A stretch of DNA of 64,000 nt, from positions 1-64,000 of the forward strand of contig WTGY01000141.1 of assembly GCA_011523365.1 (NCBI GenBank), written 5' to 3'. Below the pieces are notes generated by a model. That model was not told the DNA's origin. It worked only from the letters and a program-made list of their open reading frames with translations, and ran no database searches. The stretch comes from Caldilineaceae bacterium (GTDB lineage: Bacteria > Chloroflexota > Anaerolineae > Caldilineales > Caldilineaceae). Made by a program: the position numbers and the translations under genes. Positions within the stretch are counted from its first letter, which is position 1. Each line of letters starts with the position of its first letter. Below are positions 30,021 through 41,867 of this stretch, in pieces.

Positions 30021-31550
30021 ATGGCAGTTCAGACTGAGGAGCTGACCCAGGAATTTACCGACCGGCTCAAGCAGCAGATCCTCAACTTCCAGCCGGCCCC
30101 CAGCCGCGTGGACGTGGGCGAAGTCGTCGAAGTCGGTGACGGCATCGCCATCATCTCCGGCCTCCAGGGCGTCATGGCCAGCGAGTTGGTCGAATTCACC
30201 AAGACTGGCGTGCTCGGAATCGCCCAAAACCTGAACGATGATTCCGTAGGTATCATCATCATGGGCGAATACACCGAGATCGAAGAAGGTGACCTTGTGC
30301 GCAGCACCGGCCGCCTCGCTTCAGTCCCCGTCGGTGACCCACTGATCGGCCGCGTGGTCAACGCCGTCGGTCAACCCCTCGACGGCAAAGGCCCAATCGA
30401 CTCCACCGCCACCCGTCCGGTTGAGCGCATCGCCCCCGGCGTCGTGTTGCGCAAAGGCGTCGATACCCCTGTCGAGACCGGCATCACCGTCGTTGACGCC
30501 CTCATTCCCATCGGCCGCGGCCAGCGAGAGCTAATCATCGGCGACCGCCAGACCGGCAAGACCGCCCTCGCCGTCGATACAATTATCAACCAGAAGGGCA
30601 AAGACCTGATCTGCATCTACGTCGCCGTCGGTCAGAAGCAGTCAACCGTGGCGCAGGTCGTCGGTACCCTCGAAAAATATGGCGCCATGGATCACACCAT
30701 CGTCGTGACCGCCTCCGCCGCCGACCCCGCCGCCTTGCAGTTCCTGGCGCCCTACGCCGGTTGCGCAATGGGCGAAGAGTTCATGGAGCAGGGCCGCGAC
30801 GCCCTCATCGTCTACGATGATCTCTCCAAGCACGCCCAGGCCTACCGCCAGGTATCCCTCCTGCTGCGGCGCCCGCCCGGCCGCGAGGCCTACCCTGGCG
30901 ACGTGTTCTACCTGCATAGCCGCCTCCTGGAACGGGCCGCCCGCCTAGACGAGGAGTTCGGCGGTGGCAGCCTGACCGCCCTGCCGGTGATCGAGACCCA
31001 GGCAGGCGACGTCTCGGCATACATTCCCACCAACGTGATTTCCATTACCGACGGCCAGATCTTCCTGGAGAGCGACCTCTTCTACGCCGGTATTCGCCCT
31101 GCCATGAACGTCGGCCTCTCGGTTAGCCGCGTAGGCAGCGCCGCCCAAACCCGCGCCATGAAAGGCGTCGCCGGCCGCCTCAAACTGGAGTTCAGCCAGT
31201 TCCGTGAGCTCGCCGCCTTTGCTCAGTTCGGCTCCGACCTCGACGCTGCAACCCAGCGCCAGCTCAATCGCGGTCAGCGCATTCAGGAAACTCTGAAACA
31301 GCCCCAGTACGAGCCTCTGCAGCTGGACAAGCAGGTCATGAGTCTCTTCGCGGTGAACAACGGCTTTGTCGACGACATCGACATCACCGATGTGAAGCGT
31401 TGGGAACTGGAAATGCACGCCTACATGGATGCCAACCATCCCGAGATTGGTCAGACTATCCTGCGTGCGCAAGACCTGCCCGATGAATCGGTCGATTCCC
31501 TGAGCCTGGCCTTGGAAACCTTTAACAGCAATTGGACTGGATCTGAATAG
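30021..31550 (+). CDS. atpA: F1Fo ATP synthase subunit alpha
   Basis: The 509-residue non-catalytic nucleotide-binding subunit has the P-loop [14 protein letters not shown]. The Walker B region is [17 protein letters not shown]. The alpha signature [17 protein letters not shown] precedes the C-terminal helical domain. The length matches the family closely. Confidence 0.98.
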   Translation: MAVQTEELTQEFTDRLKQQILNFQPAPSRVDVGEVVEVGDGIAIISGLQGVMASELVEFTKTGVLGIAQNLNDDSVGIIIMGEYTEIEEGDLVRSTGRLASVPVGDPLIGRVVNAVGQPLDGKGPIDSTATRPVERIAPGVVLRKGVDTPVETGITVVDALIPIGRGQRELIIGDRQTGKTALAVDTIINQKGKDLICIYVAVGQKQSTVAQVVGTLEKYGAMDHTIVVTASAADPAALQFLAPYAGCAMGEEFMEQGRDALIVYDDLSKHAQAYRQVSLLLRRPPGREAYPGDVFYLHSRLLERAARLDEEFGGGSLTALPVIETQAGDVSAYIPTNVISITDGQIFLESDLFYAGIRPAMNVGLSVSRVGSAAQTRAMKGVAGRLKLEFSQFRELAAFAQFGSDLDAATQRQLNRGQRIQETLKQPQYEPLQLDKQVMSLFAVNNGFVDDIDITDVKRWELEMHAYMDANHPEIGQTILRAQDLPDESVDSLSLALETFNSNWTGSE

Positions 31551-31626
31551 TTTTGAGATCAGTTGTCAGTGACCAGCGCAGCAACCCTGCATCGAGCCAC
31601 GGATTACTGCGTCTGAGGAGGCATTG

Positions 31627-32496
31627 GTGGCAAGTACACGTGAGATTCGCCGTCGCATCCGCTCGGTAAGAAACATCTCTCAGGTCACGCGCGCGATGGA
31701 AGCCGTGGCTGCATCCAAGATGCGCCGCGCCCAACAACAGGTGATGGCGACACGCCCCTACGCGGAAAAAGCACTCGAAGTCCTCAGCCACATCGCCCGT
31801 CTGCACGGCAGCGGCGACGCCTTGGACGCGCTCATCACCGCCAGGGCCGAAATCAAACGAGTCGGGATCGTCCTGATCACCGCCGACCGCGGGCTGGCCG
31901 GCGGCTTCAATGCCAACGTGTTGCGGCAGAATGCGGCCTTCATCAAAGCCCAGCGTGACCAGGACCGCGAAGTAGAGGTCGTTGTCGTCGGCCGCAAAGG
32001 CCGCGACTGGCTTCTGCGTTACGACCCGGTCATCCGCGCCGAATTCACCAACATGCCCGATACCCTCGCCACCGCCGACATCGCTCCCATCTCCCGGACG
32101 ATCATCGACGATTTTCGCTCTGAGCGTTTCGACGAGGTCCACCTTATCTTTACCGACTTCGTCAATACGCTGATCCAACGGCCCACTGTGCAACAGATTC
32201 TGCCCGTCGTTCCTGCAGAGACAACCGCTACCATGCCGCCGGACTATATTTTTGAGCCAAGCGTCGAAGCCGTATTGGAGCAGGTACTGATCGGCTTCAC
32301 CGAAGTGCAGATCTTGCAGGCCATGTACGAGAGCATCGCCAGCGAACACTCGGCCCGCATGGTCGCCATGCGCAACGCCACCGAAGCCGCCAACGAGCTC
32401 GTGGACGAGTTGACACTGACCTACAACAAGGCCCGTCAGGAAGGCATCACCCGTGAACTGATGGACATTATCGGCGGTTCAATCGGCCTCGAATAG
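31627..32496 (+). CDS. atpG: F1Fo ATP synthase subunit gamma
   Basis: The 289-residue central-stalk subunit shows [34 protein letters not shown] at the N terminus (quoted in parts: [12 protein letters not shown], then [16 protein letters not shown]). The C-terminal signature is [20 protein letters not shown] at 31627 lies 6 bases after GAGGAGG and is preferred to a TTG one codon upstream. Confidence 0.96.
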   Translation: MASTREIRRRIRSVRNISQVTRAMEAVAASKMRRAQQQVMATRPYAEKALEVLSHIARLHGSGDALDALITARAEIKRVGIVLITADRGLAGGFNANVLRQNAAFIKAQRDQDREVEVVVVGRKGRDWLLRYDPVIRAEFTNMPDTLATADIAPISRTIIDDFRSERFDEVHLIFTDFVNTLIQRPTVQQILPVVPAETTATMPPDYIFEPSVEAVLEQVLIGFTEVQILQAMYESIASEHSARMVAMRNATEAANELVDELTLTYNKARQEGITRELMDIIGGSIGLE

Positions 32497-32511
32497 ATCT
32501 GAGCGGGCTGA

Positions 32512-34400
<1,889 letters not shown>

Positions 34401-34425
34401 AGCCCTTTGCCAGCAAGAAAAATCA

Positions 34426-34462
34426 GGCCGGGTCTTCGCACACGAAGGCCCGGCCTTTCTGT
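34426..34462 (+). terminator. Intrinsic terminator of the atp operon
   Basis: GGCCGGGTCTTCG pairs with CGAAGGCCCGGCC over 13 positions with a single G-U wobble, around a CACA loop. A T-rich tail (TTTCTGTT) follows. It lies 26 bases after the atpC stop. Confidence 0.88.
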
Positions 34463-34559
34463 TCTATTAGTGTACCCAGTCATTTGTGTCTGGCTGGACA
34501 TGAATGAAATAACTCATTAGAATCTCTACAGGTTGCAAGAGTCAATGAGGAGATGCCTT

Positions 34560-35489
34560 ATGGATCGCGAAATCATCCATGACTGGCTGCGCGGCCCCGT
34601 CGTGGCTGTTGCGACACCGTTCAAAGAAGATTTCTCCCTCGACCTGGCCGCCCTGCAAGACAATATCCGCTTCATGATCGAAGGCGGCGTCACGACAGGT
34701 GACGGCGTCCTGTTGGTCGGCGCAGCGGGCGGCGAGTTCCCAACCCTCAATCTGGATGAGCGCAAAGCGATTATGGATGCCGCCGTCGCAGCTGCCCGCG
34801 GCCAGGTGCCCGTCATGACCAGCATCCAGCATACCGATTACCGGGTCATCCTCGACCTCGTCAGCCACGCTGAACAAGCCGGCATCGCCGCCGCCCAGTT
34901 GGGTCAGCTCTACTACTACCCATCCACCGAGCGCGACGTCTACAATCTCTTCAAACTGGTCGCCGATAACGCCGCGTTAACCCTCATGGTCTACCACACA
35001 CCCTGGGACGGCATCCACATGAGCCGCGATCTGCTGACCCAGCTGACATCCATTCCAACGGTGGGAGCAATCAAGTGGGCCTCAGAGGATGCGGCCGTCT
35101 TCCGCGACACGATTTTGGACTTCAAGGACGCGGTCGCCATGGTCGATAATGAGGGCCACCACGTTCTCAGCCACATGTATGGAGCGCGGGCTTTCGTCAC
35201 GCATCTCAGCGGTTTCTGGCCCCAGTATCCGCGCAAGCTCTGGCGTCTTCTGGAGGCCGGAAAGTACGACGATGCGCACGCGACGCTCGCTGCATTCAAA
35301 TGGAAGTGGACTGCTTGGGTGGAGGAGGCAGTCAAGTATACCGAGGGCGAGGGACCGTTCATTAAGGCGGCAATGGAAGCGGTAGGCCTGAAGGTCGGCC
35401 CGCCCCGCCCGCCCTATTCACGCCTGTCGTCCGAACTCCTTGCCCAACTGCAAACCCTCTTTCGCGAGGCGGGAGTGCCCCGAGTTTGA
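34560..35489 (+). CDS. DapA/NanA-superfamily aldolase-lyase
   Basis: This 309-residue class I aldolase is of the dihydrodipicolinate synthase / N-acetylneuraminate lyase superfamily. GAAGGEFPTLNLDERKAIM corresponds to the substrate carboxylate-binding loop. The catalytic Tyr is in LMVYHTPWDGI and the Schiff-base Lys in VGAIKWASED. The Trp after the Lys and the C-terminal FKWKWTAWVEEA region differ from true DapA, so a sugar-acid or neuraminate-type substrate is more likely than lysine synthesis. ATG at 34560, with GAGGAG 10 bases before, is chosen over a TTG upstream. It faces the sialidase-like/transporter operon, consistent with a joint catabolic role. Confidence 0.83.
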   Translation: MDREIIHDWLRGPVVAVATPFKEDFSLDLAALQDNIRFMIEGGVTTGDGVLLVGAAGGEFPTLNLDERKAIMDAAVAAARGQVPVMTSIQHTDYRVILDLVSHAEQAGIAAAQLGQLYYYPSTERDVYNLFKLVADNAALTLMVYHTPWDGIHMSRDLLTQLTSIPTVGAIKWASEDAAVFRDTILDFKDAVAMVDNEGHHVLSHMYGARAFVTHLSGFWPQYPRKLWRLLEAGKYDDAHATLAAFKWKWTAWVEEAVKYTEGEGPFIKAAMEAVGLKVGPPRPPYSRLSSELLAQLQTLFREAGVPRV

Positions 35490-35600
35490 ACCTGTTGAGG
35501 CGGTCAACGGTGCCGTCTTCGCGTAGCCTGCGCACGGGTCGCCCACTGCAGACGGCAATTCCTCTGTACGTCAGACCGCCATCCTCGCCTCCGAACTGTC

Positions 35601-36581
35601 CTATCTCCGTACCGGCGCCAGCGCGCGCGGATTCAAAGCATCGTTGAGACCGTCGCCAAAGAAGTTGAAGGCGATGATCGCCAGCATCAAAAGAATACCC
35701 GGCATCAGTACCAGGTGGGGATAGTAACGCCACTGTCCCATGCTCAGCACAATCATGTTGCCCCAGCTGGCCCCGGGGGGCTGGATGCCGATGCCGATGA
35801 AACTGAGGCTCGACTCATACATCATCGCCCCGCCGAAACTGCTGCTCAGTGCCACGATCACCGGGCCGATCGCGTTCGGCACCAGATGACGCAAGATAAT
35901 CCAGCGCTCCCTTGCACCCACGCAACGGGCAGCCAGTACAAAATCGGTCGCCCGCAGCGTCAGCACCTGCCCGCGTATCAAGCGGCCGATACCGGCCCAC
36001 CCAATCATCGACAACGCCCCAAACACGACCAGGTAATCAATATAGACCGTGTTATCGGCAAGCAGACTGATTCCCTGCGTCTCCTCAAGGCTCCGCGCCA
36101 ACCGCAGGACCCAGGGCCGCATCGTCGAGGCCAGCAACATCGCCACCAGAATGTGCGGAAAGCTGTCGAACAGGTCGACCGTGCGTACAAACACGGCATC
36201 GGTAAGCCCGCCGCGATAGGCCGCCAGCGTGCCGAAAAGGATGCCGATCAGATAGGAAATTGACGTACTCACGACGGCCACCATGATAGCCGTTCGCCCG
36301 CCCCAAAGCAGGCGCGACAGCATGTCACGCCCCAATTCGTCTGTACCCAGCAAATGCTCGCGGCTCGGGCCTTGATTGTACGCCCGCAAGTCCTGCTCAA
36401 GGTAGTCCTGCGGCGCCAGTAACGGTCCGAAGATGCCGATGAAGAAGACGAAAACAATGACAAACAGGCTGACCATCGCCAGCCTGTTGGCAACCAACTT
36501 GCGCACGGCATCGCGCACGAGGCTGCGTTCGTCCTGCCGGAACAGCTGGCTGGTCTCGGAAACCTCCTTGTACACGATCAT
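35601..36581 (-). CDS. ABC transporter permease (OppC/DppC family)
   Basis: The 326-residue permease has an OppC-type N-terminal segment and about six membrane helices. The conserved cytoplasmic EAA-like loop is GARERWIILRHLVPNAIGPVIV. LLGTDELGRDMLSRLLWGGRTA is the OppC signature stretch. It forms the heterodimeric channel with the OppB-type partner encoded just upstream (4-base overlap). It is the last gene of the leftward operon. No ATPase genes (OppD/OppF) follow. Confidence 0.9.
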   Translation of the reverse strand: MIVYKEVSETSQLFRQDERSLVRDAVRKLVANRLAMVSLFVIVFVFFIGIFGPLLAPQDYLEQDLRAYNQGPSREHLLGTDELGRDMLSRLLWGGRTAIMVAVVSTSISYLIGILFGTLAAYRGGLTDAVFVRTVDLFDSFPHILVAMLLASTMRPWVLRLARSLEETQGISLLADNTVYIDYLVVFGALSMIGWAGIGRLIRGQVLTLRATDFVLAARCVGARERWIILRHLVPNAIGPVIVALSSSFGGAMMYESSLSFIGIGIQPPGASWGNMIVLSMGQWRYYPHLVLMPGILLMLAIIAFNFFGDGLNDALNPRALAPVRR

Positions 36582-37534
36582 ACCTCCTCGACGCGCCTGC
36601 CCAGCCGGACGCGGGGGTCGACCAGCCCGTAGGACACGTCAAGGACCAGATTCAAGGTCATCGCTATCACCGCCGCCACCACCGTCGTCGCCAGAATTAC
36701 GGGAAAGTCTCGTGCCACAAAGGACTGAAAACTGAGTGCCCCGTAGCCGGGAATGTTGAAAACGCGTTCAACAAAGATGGAACCCTGCAGGATCCCCCCG
36801 AACAGCCCCACGCCGACCGACAACAGGGGCGTCAAAATGTGGCGAAAGATATGCCGCCATATGACCATTCGGCGCGGCAACCCCTTTGCGTACGCCGTGC
36901 GCACATAGTCCTGTCGGATTACTTCCAGCACCGCACTCCGCGCTTGGCGCACAATACCCATCAGCGGCCCCACCGCGATACAGAACGCAGGCAGCACAAT
37001 ACGCGCGTCGAAGACGCCGCCCCAGCCAATTGGATTCTTCAGAACAGGGATGACCAATACAAACAGAATGAGCAGCATCGGCGCCAATACAAAGGTGGGG
37101 ATCGACGACAACACTACCGATGCCGACACAATCGCGTAGTCGACCAGAGAGTTCTGTCTCAAGGCCGCGAGAATCCCTAGGGGAACGCCCATCCCGACCG
37201 TTATGACAAAAGCAACGAAACCGAGTTGGACGCTGACAGGCAGTGCGCGCCGGATCATCACCTCGATCGGGCGGCCGCCGGCCCAGATCGATTTGCCGAA
37301 AGTCCCGCGTACCAGGCCGGTGACGTAATCGCCGAACTGCACCAGGAAAGGCCGGTCTAACCCATACTGCCTGCGCAGTGCCTCGTAGGCTTCCTCGCTC
37401 AACCTGCCCTGCTGCTCCAGAAAAACACGGATCGGATCGCCAGGACCGAAATAGGTCAGCGTGAACGCGATAAAGATGCCAACCAGAAGCGTCGGTACGA
37501 TAGCACCCAGACGCCTGATGATGTACCCGATCAC
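36578..37534 (-). CDS. ABC transporter permease (OppB/DppB family)
   Basis: The 318-residue permease starts MIGYIIRRLGAIVPTLLVG with the family's FTLTYFGPGDPIRVFL. It has six predicted helices, the EAA loop in VIRQDYVRTAYAKGLPRRMV, and GYGALSFQSFVARDFPVI near the end. It pairs with the OppC-type subunit. It lies 128 bases downstream of the first sialidase-like gene. Confidence 0.92.
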   Translation of the reverse strand: MIGYIIRRLGAIVPTLLVGIFIAFTLTYFGPGDPIRVFLEQQGRLSEEAYEALRRQYGLDRPFLVQFGDYVTGLVRGTFGKSIWAGGRPIEVMIRRALPVSVQLGFVAFVITVGMGVPLGILAALRQNSLVDYAIVSASVVLSSIPTFVLAPMLLILFVLVIPVLKNPIGWGGVFDARIVLPAFCIAVGPLMGIVRQARSAVLEVIRQDYVRTAYAKGLPRRMVIWRHIFRHILTPLLSVGVGLFGGILQGSIFVERVFNIPGYGALSFQSFVARDFPVILATTVVAAVIAMTLNLVLDVSYGLVDPRVRLGRRVEEV

Positions 37535-37662
37535 TCTGGTTCACCGCCGCTGTCCTGCAGCATCGACCTCCAGGCCCAGCGAATAACCGTGGGGCTTTCT
37601 TTCTTACAGAATCTACTGCGGGCAGCGCGGCCTGAAACCTTGATTGCAGCCTCCCAACAGTC

Positions 37663-38724
37663 CTACTTTCCGTAAAACCAGTCGATTCCGATTCGCGCCA
37701 CGTAAATGCCGTCCCGCTTATGGTAGCTGATCAGCGCCATATCATCCACAAAGGTCAGACTTGGATAGCCGTAGTCGTCCTCAGGATCAGAACCGATCTC
37801 GCGTTCGTGGATCCAGGTGTCGCCCTCATCCGTTGAAACTGCTGAGACGAATGGAGTGCGGAGGCGATTCTTGGTGTCCGTCGAGCGCAGCAATAGCAGG
37901 TCGCCCGTAGACGGGATACGCTTGACGTTGAGTGCCGACGAGTTGCTTGAGAGCTTCAAACTGCGCACATGCTCGCCTGGCGACCAGGTGGCCCCTTCGT
38001 CTTCGGAATAGGACCGGACAATGTATTCGCTGTACGTCCGGCACAGCATCATCAGACGGCCATCTTTTAATGGGACCACGTGCGGCTCCTGCGCCTCCAC
38101 CGGCAGCGTATCGACCACGTTCTGCGACTGCCACCAGGAATAGCCGTCGTCGTCGGAGTAGAAAACCAGGCTGACGTAGCCGCGATGGTCGCCGCCCTCT
38201 TCCTTGATCTCCCTCTCGCAGGGTGCGAGTATCCGACCGGAGGACAGTTGGATCAGTTTGTCGTTGAAAACATGATTCGTGCCGGCGTGGGGCGTAACGA
38301 TCAACTGATCGCCCCATGTCGCGCCGTCGTCGGTCGAGCGGCGGTAGTAGGAGTGCGCGTAACGCGGCATCGAGCCGGCAAAGTAAATGTAGGACATGAG
38401 CAGCTGCCCGTTGGCCAGCCTCAGAAAACTGGGGTGCCAGTATCCCTCATCCTTGCGATACGGCTTTGGCCGCGAAATGAGTAGGAACGGCTCACCCCAG
38501 GTCTTGCCCCCCTCATTTGAGACCCGTCCCATGATGTCACCAACGTCGATGCTATCTCCAGGGCTGTCATCGTTGCATGTGTATGAGAGCAACAGACGTC
38601 CATCATTGAGTTGTACGATATCGCCCACATTCCCGCGGTAGCCAAACCTCCGCCTCGGCAACTTCATAACATGGACGTCTTCGAAGGAAGCGCCTGAGGT
38701 CTCTGCTGAACGATTGGATTGCAT
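37663..38724 (-). CDS. BNR/Asp-box sialidase-like protein, copy 1
   Basis: The 353-residue six-bladed propeller of the BNR sialidase superfamily has five Asp-box motifs (SNEGGKTW, STDDGATW, SDDDGYSW, SEDEGATW, STDEGDTW). The propeller lies between FGYRGNVGDI near the start and DGIYVARIGIDWFYGK at the end. There is no signal peptide, so it is probably cytoplasmic or acts on imported oligosaccharide. ATG at 38724 is chosen. A longer frame would run into the upstream binding-protein gene. It is a clear paralogue of the gene at 40646-41827. True sialidase activity is not proven: the catalytic Arg triad and Tyr/Glu need alignment. Confidence 0.8.
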   Translation of the reverse strand: MQSNRSAETSGASFEDVHVMKLPRRRFGYRGNVGDIVQLNDGRLLLSYTCNDDSPGDSIDVGDIMGRVSNEGGKTWGEPFLLISRPKPYRKDEGYWHPSFLRLANGQLLMSYIYFAGSMPRYAHSYYRRSTDDGATWGDQLIVTPHAGTNHVFNDKLIQLSSGRILAPCEREIKEEGGDHRGYVSLVFYSDDDGYSWWQSQNVVDTLPVEAQEPHVVPLKDGRLMMLCRTYSEYIVRSYSEDEGATWSPGEHVRSLKLSSNSSALNVKRIPSTGDLLLLRSTDTKNRLRTPFVSAVSTDEGDTWIHEREIGSDPEDDYGYPSLTFVDDMALISYHKRDGIYVARIGIDWFYGK

Positions 38725-38810
38725 TGGTAACCCCGCCCTTGATTTGCCTTGTCCATTGCCGCGGCGGCGGTGAAGAAAGGCCAGATCTCTCCACCACCGC
38801 CGTGCAGTGG

Positions 38811-40505
38811 TCACTCCTCGGCGATGTATATGTATTCGGAATTGATCCAACGAAAAGTGGGATCGAAGACAACGCCCTTTACGTTCGGCCTCACCAGGAA
38901 CCTGCCTTCCGGCCAGTAAAGTGGGATCATCCAGTACTCGCTCCAGACGACATCCACAAACTCCGACCAGGCCTGGATGCGCGCGGCCCTATCGGGATTC
39001 GATTCTATTTCCGCCAACAGCGCGTCGGTACGTTCATCACCCCAATGCGCATGACGCGTGGATATGAAAGAATCGCTGGCGAAGTTGTAAGAACCCCAGG
39101 CCTGGGCATCCATGGAAAAAGTTTCATAGCCATCCTCCCAGATCTGGAATTTCACTCTTTCGGATGGCTCCATACTGGAAGCGACGGTGATCTGGATCTC
39201 GATGCCGGTCGCATCGGCCACCATCTGCTGGACCGCCTGGGCTACCTGTGCCCATTCGGGGTCCGGATAGCGGGACCAGTAGAGGATTGGGGGCACGTTT
39301 TCGGCGCTGCCGTATGAGGAATCGGCGACCGCCTGCCTGGCGCGTTCCGGGTCCGGTTGCCAATACCCGGGCCGGTCTTCGCGGTGGAAAGGCCCGGAGG
39401 GGATGATGCCGGTCGCCCGCCGTTGCAGGTTGCGATAGACCGTCTCATGGATCAGATCCAGATCGATTGAGTAAAAGATGGCTTCGCGGATTTTGGGATC
39501 GTTGGTCGGCTCCGCCGCGAGGTCAAATTCGAGCCACTGCAAGCCGGCAATGCCGAAGGTCTGCACATGGTCATGCAGGGGATGGTTGGAATCGTTCATA
39601 AACTGGGCGAAATCTGCGGTCGAAGGCATGGCGATGTCCAACTCGCCACTTTCGTAGAGCACCAACTGGGTCTGCCGGTCCTGTATGCCCTTGAACGTCA
39701 TCTTCTGCAACAGGGCCTGGGGTCCCAGCGTGTAATGGGGATTGGGCACCAGCACGCTCACGTCCTCTTCCGGATCGAAGGATTCCACCATGAAGGGACC
39801 AAAGCCGCCACAAAAGTCGGGATGTTCATGCCAAGGCATCTCCCCCGTACCGAGTCTGATCTGTGCCGGGTCGAGAAGCCCCCAGGCGCCCAGGTTGCCC
39901 GAGGATGCCACGTCAATGAAAGCTGGCGTCACGCCCTTCAGTTTGACCTGCAGCGTGTGGTCGTCAAGGGCGACCAGCCCGCTGATTGCCGCTTCGCCCC
40001 ATTGGTCGAAGTCCCATGGGCCCACATCCGCCGTTGCTTCGAGGAACTCCTCTATGCCGTCCACCATGTACCAGGCGTAATCCTTAGCCCACTTGAACTG
40101 GATATTGAGCCACTCCCAGCCCCACTTGACATCCTGGGCCGTAATCGGCTCACCCGTACACCACTTCAAATCGGGATTCAGGCTGAAAGTATAGACTGTG
40201 CCTTCTTCGTTGACTTCCCATGAGTCGGCAGCCCATGGGCGAATGCTGCCGTCAGGATGTCGCTCCAGAAGGCCGCCGCCCATGACTAGACCGCCATCAT
40301 ACCAAGAGCCCTCAGTGAAATGGCCCGAGAAATAGAAGACCCTGCCCATGGTCAGTTCCTGGCTGGCGGCCATATCGGCCGGTCTCCCAGAGTCGGTGGA
40401 GTCCGCCTCTTGTGGGGCTTCAGCGGGAACTGCTGCGGGGGCGCACGCGGTAAGCAGAAACGACAGAATCACGAGCAGACTGGCGAATCTCAGATACTTT
40501 TCCAT
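38811..40505 (-). CDS. Family 5 solute-binding lipoprotein, copy 1
   Basis: The 564-residue extracellular receptor of the peptide/opine/oligosaccharide class (SBP_bac_5) has a lipoprotein signal (FASLLVILSFLLTAC, Cys21) followed by a Pro/Ala/Ser/Asp-rich tether. The mature domain includes LNPDLKWCTGEPITAQDVKW, FGPFMVESFDPEEDVSVLVP, ESGELDIAMPST and YWPEGRFLVRPN. It delivers ligand to the downstream OppB/OppC-type permeases. It is a near twin of the 41868-43577 product. Confidence 0.93.
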   Translation of the reverse strand: MEKYLRFASLLVILSFLLTACAPAAVPAEAPQEADSTDSGRPADMAASQELTMGRVFYFSGHFTEGSWYDGGLVMGGGLLERHPDGSIRPWAADSWEVNEEGTVYTFSLNPDLKWCTGEPITAQDVKWGWEWLNIQFKWAKDYAWYMVDGIEEFLEATADVGPWDFDQWGEAAISGLVALDDHTLQVKLKGVTPAFIDVASSGNLGAWGLLDPAQIRLGTGEMPWHEHPDFCGGFGPFMVESFDPEEDVSVLVPNPHYTLGPQALLQKMTFKGIQDRQTQLVLYESGELDIAMPSTADFAQFMNDSNHPLHDHVQTFGIAGLQWLEFDLAAEPTNDPKIREAIFYSIDLDLIHETVYRNLQRRATGIIPSGPFHREDRPGYWQPDPERARQAVADSSYGSAENVPPILYWSRYPDPEWAQVAQAVQQMVADATGIEIQITVASSMEPSERVKFQIWEDGYETFSMDAQAWGSYNFASDSFISTRHAHWGDERTDALLAEIESNPDRAARIQAWSEFVDVVWSEYWMIPLYWPEGRFLVRPNVKGVVFDPTFRWINSEYIYIAEE

Positions 40506-40645
40506 CAGAACTCCTCCTTACCACAGAAGCGGTAGGGACCTGGAAATAGCTGCTCCAGGATGAACCTATAGGCTGTCGATATTGATTTGCGGGCTTACCA
40601 CCTCCCCTTTCCTGTCATCCATCGCAACCTTCCAGCAGACTGATT

Positions 40646-41827
40646 CTATTTGCCGTAAAACCAGTCGATGTCGATTCGCGCCACGTAGATGCCGTCCCGC
40701 TTATGATAGCTGACCAGCGCCATATCGTTCACAAAGGTCAGGCTCGGATAGCCATAATCCTCATCGGGGTCGGAACCGACCGGCCGTTCATGGATCCACG
40801 TGCGGCCTTCATCCCTGGAGATTGCTGAGACAAACGGTGTGCGCAGTCTGTTCTTGGTGTCGGTCGAGCGCAGCAGAAGCAGGTCTCCGGTAGACGGGAT
40901 ACGTTTGACGTTGAGCGCCGACCCAACGATCGAGAGTGTCAAGCTGCGCACATGCTCAGCCGGCGACCATGTGACACCCTCGTCTTCGGAATAGGATCGG
41001 ACGATGTAACCGCTGTGCGTCCGGCAAAGCATCAACAGGCTACCGTCCTTCAAAGGGACCACGTGCGGCTCCTGCGCCTCCACCGGCAGGATATCGATAA
41101 CATTGTCAGAACGGTGCCAGGAATAGCCGTCGTCGTCGGAGTAGAAAACGTAGCTGATATAGCCGCTGTGGTCGTCACCCTCCTCCCTGATCTCCTTCTC
41201 GCAAGGGGCGAGGATACGACCGGAGGGCAGTTGGATGAGCTTGTCGTTGAAGACGTGATTTGTGCCGGCGAGGGGCGTGGCGATCAGTTGATCGCCCCAG
41301 GATTCGCCGTCGTCAGTCGAACGGCGGTAGTACGTGTGGGCGAAGCGCGGAAAAGATTCAGAAAAGTAAAAATAGATGTAGGAAAGAAGCAGTTGGCCGT
41401 TCTGCAAACGCAGCAGACTGGGGTGCCAGTATCCCTCATCCTCGCGAAATGGCTTCGCGCGCGCAATCAGCCTTTCCGGCTCACTCCACGTCTTGCCCTG
41501 GTCTCCGGAGTACCGTTTAACGATATCTCCAGCGCCTACGTTGTCTCCAAGGATGTCACCGGATTCAGTGTAACATATCAACAGCCGTCCATCTCTGAGC
41601 AGGGCGATATCGCCCACATTGCCGCGGTACCCGTACTTGTGTTTGGGCATCTTCGCCACATGTAAATCTTCGAAAAAGGCGTTAGAGGTCTCTGCCCTTT
41701 GATGGGAACCCAGTCCTGATTCCTCCTTACTCTTGCTCCTCCCTTGCCACGGCCAAAGGGGAGAGAGACTGAAGTAAATCCCGTTCGAAGCCAGGACCTT
41801 CTGCATCGGGCAGGGGCAGGCTTCCAT
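40646..41827 (-). CDS. BNR/Asp-box sialidase-like protein, copy 2
   Basis: This paralogue of the 37663-38724 product is alignable from about the GLGSHQRAETS region to the identical C terminus DWFYGK. Five Asp boxes are present (SGDQGKTW, STDDGESW, SDDDGYSW, SEDEGVTW, SRDEGRTW). The start is uncertain. The first ATG (41827) gives 393 residues, but the first 40 or so have no counterpart in copy 1, so translation may start at an internal non-ATG codon or at the ATG before PKHKYGYRGN. There is no signal peptide under any of these options. It lies between the two binding-protein genes in the duplicated unit. Confidence 0.78.
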   Translation of the reverse strand: MEACPCPMQKVLASNGIYFSLSPLWPWQGRSKSKEESGLGSHQRAETSNAFFEDLHVAKMPKHKYGYRGNVGDIALLRDGRLLICYTESGDILGDNVGAGDIVKRYSGDQGKTWSEPERLIARAKPFREDEGYWHPSLLRLQNGQLLLSYIYFYFSESFPRFAHTYYRRSTDDGESWGDQLIATPLAGTNHVFNDKLIQLPSGRILAPCEKEIREEGDDHSGYISYVFYSDDDGYSWHRSDNVIDILPVEAQEPHVVPLKDGSLLMLCRTHSGYIVRSYSEDEGVTWSPAEHVRSLTLSIVGSALNVKRIPSTGDLLLLRSTDTKNRLRTPFVSAISRDEGRTWIHERPVGSDPDEDYGYPSLTFVNDMALVSYHKRDGIYVARIDIDWFYGK

Positions 41828-41867
41828 CCTGAGCCCACTTCAGGCCTCTCTCTACCTTATACGACTG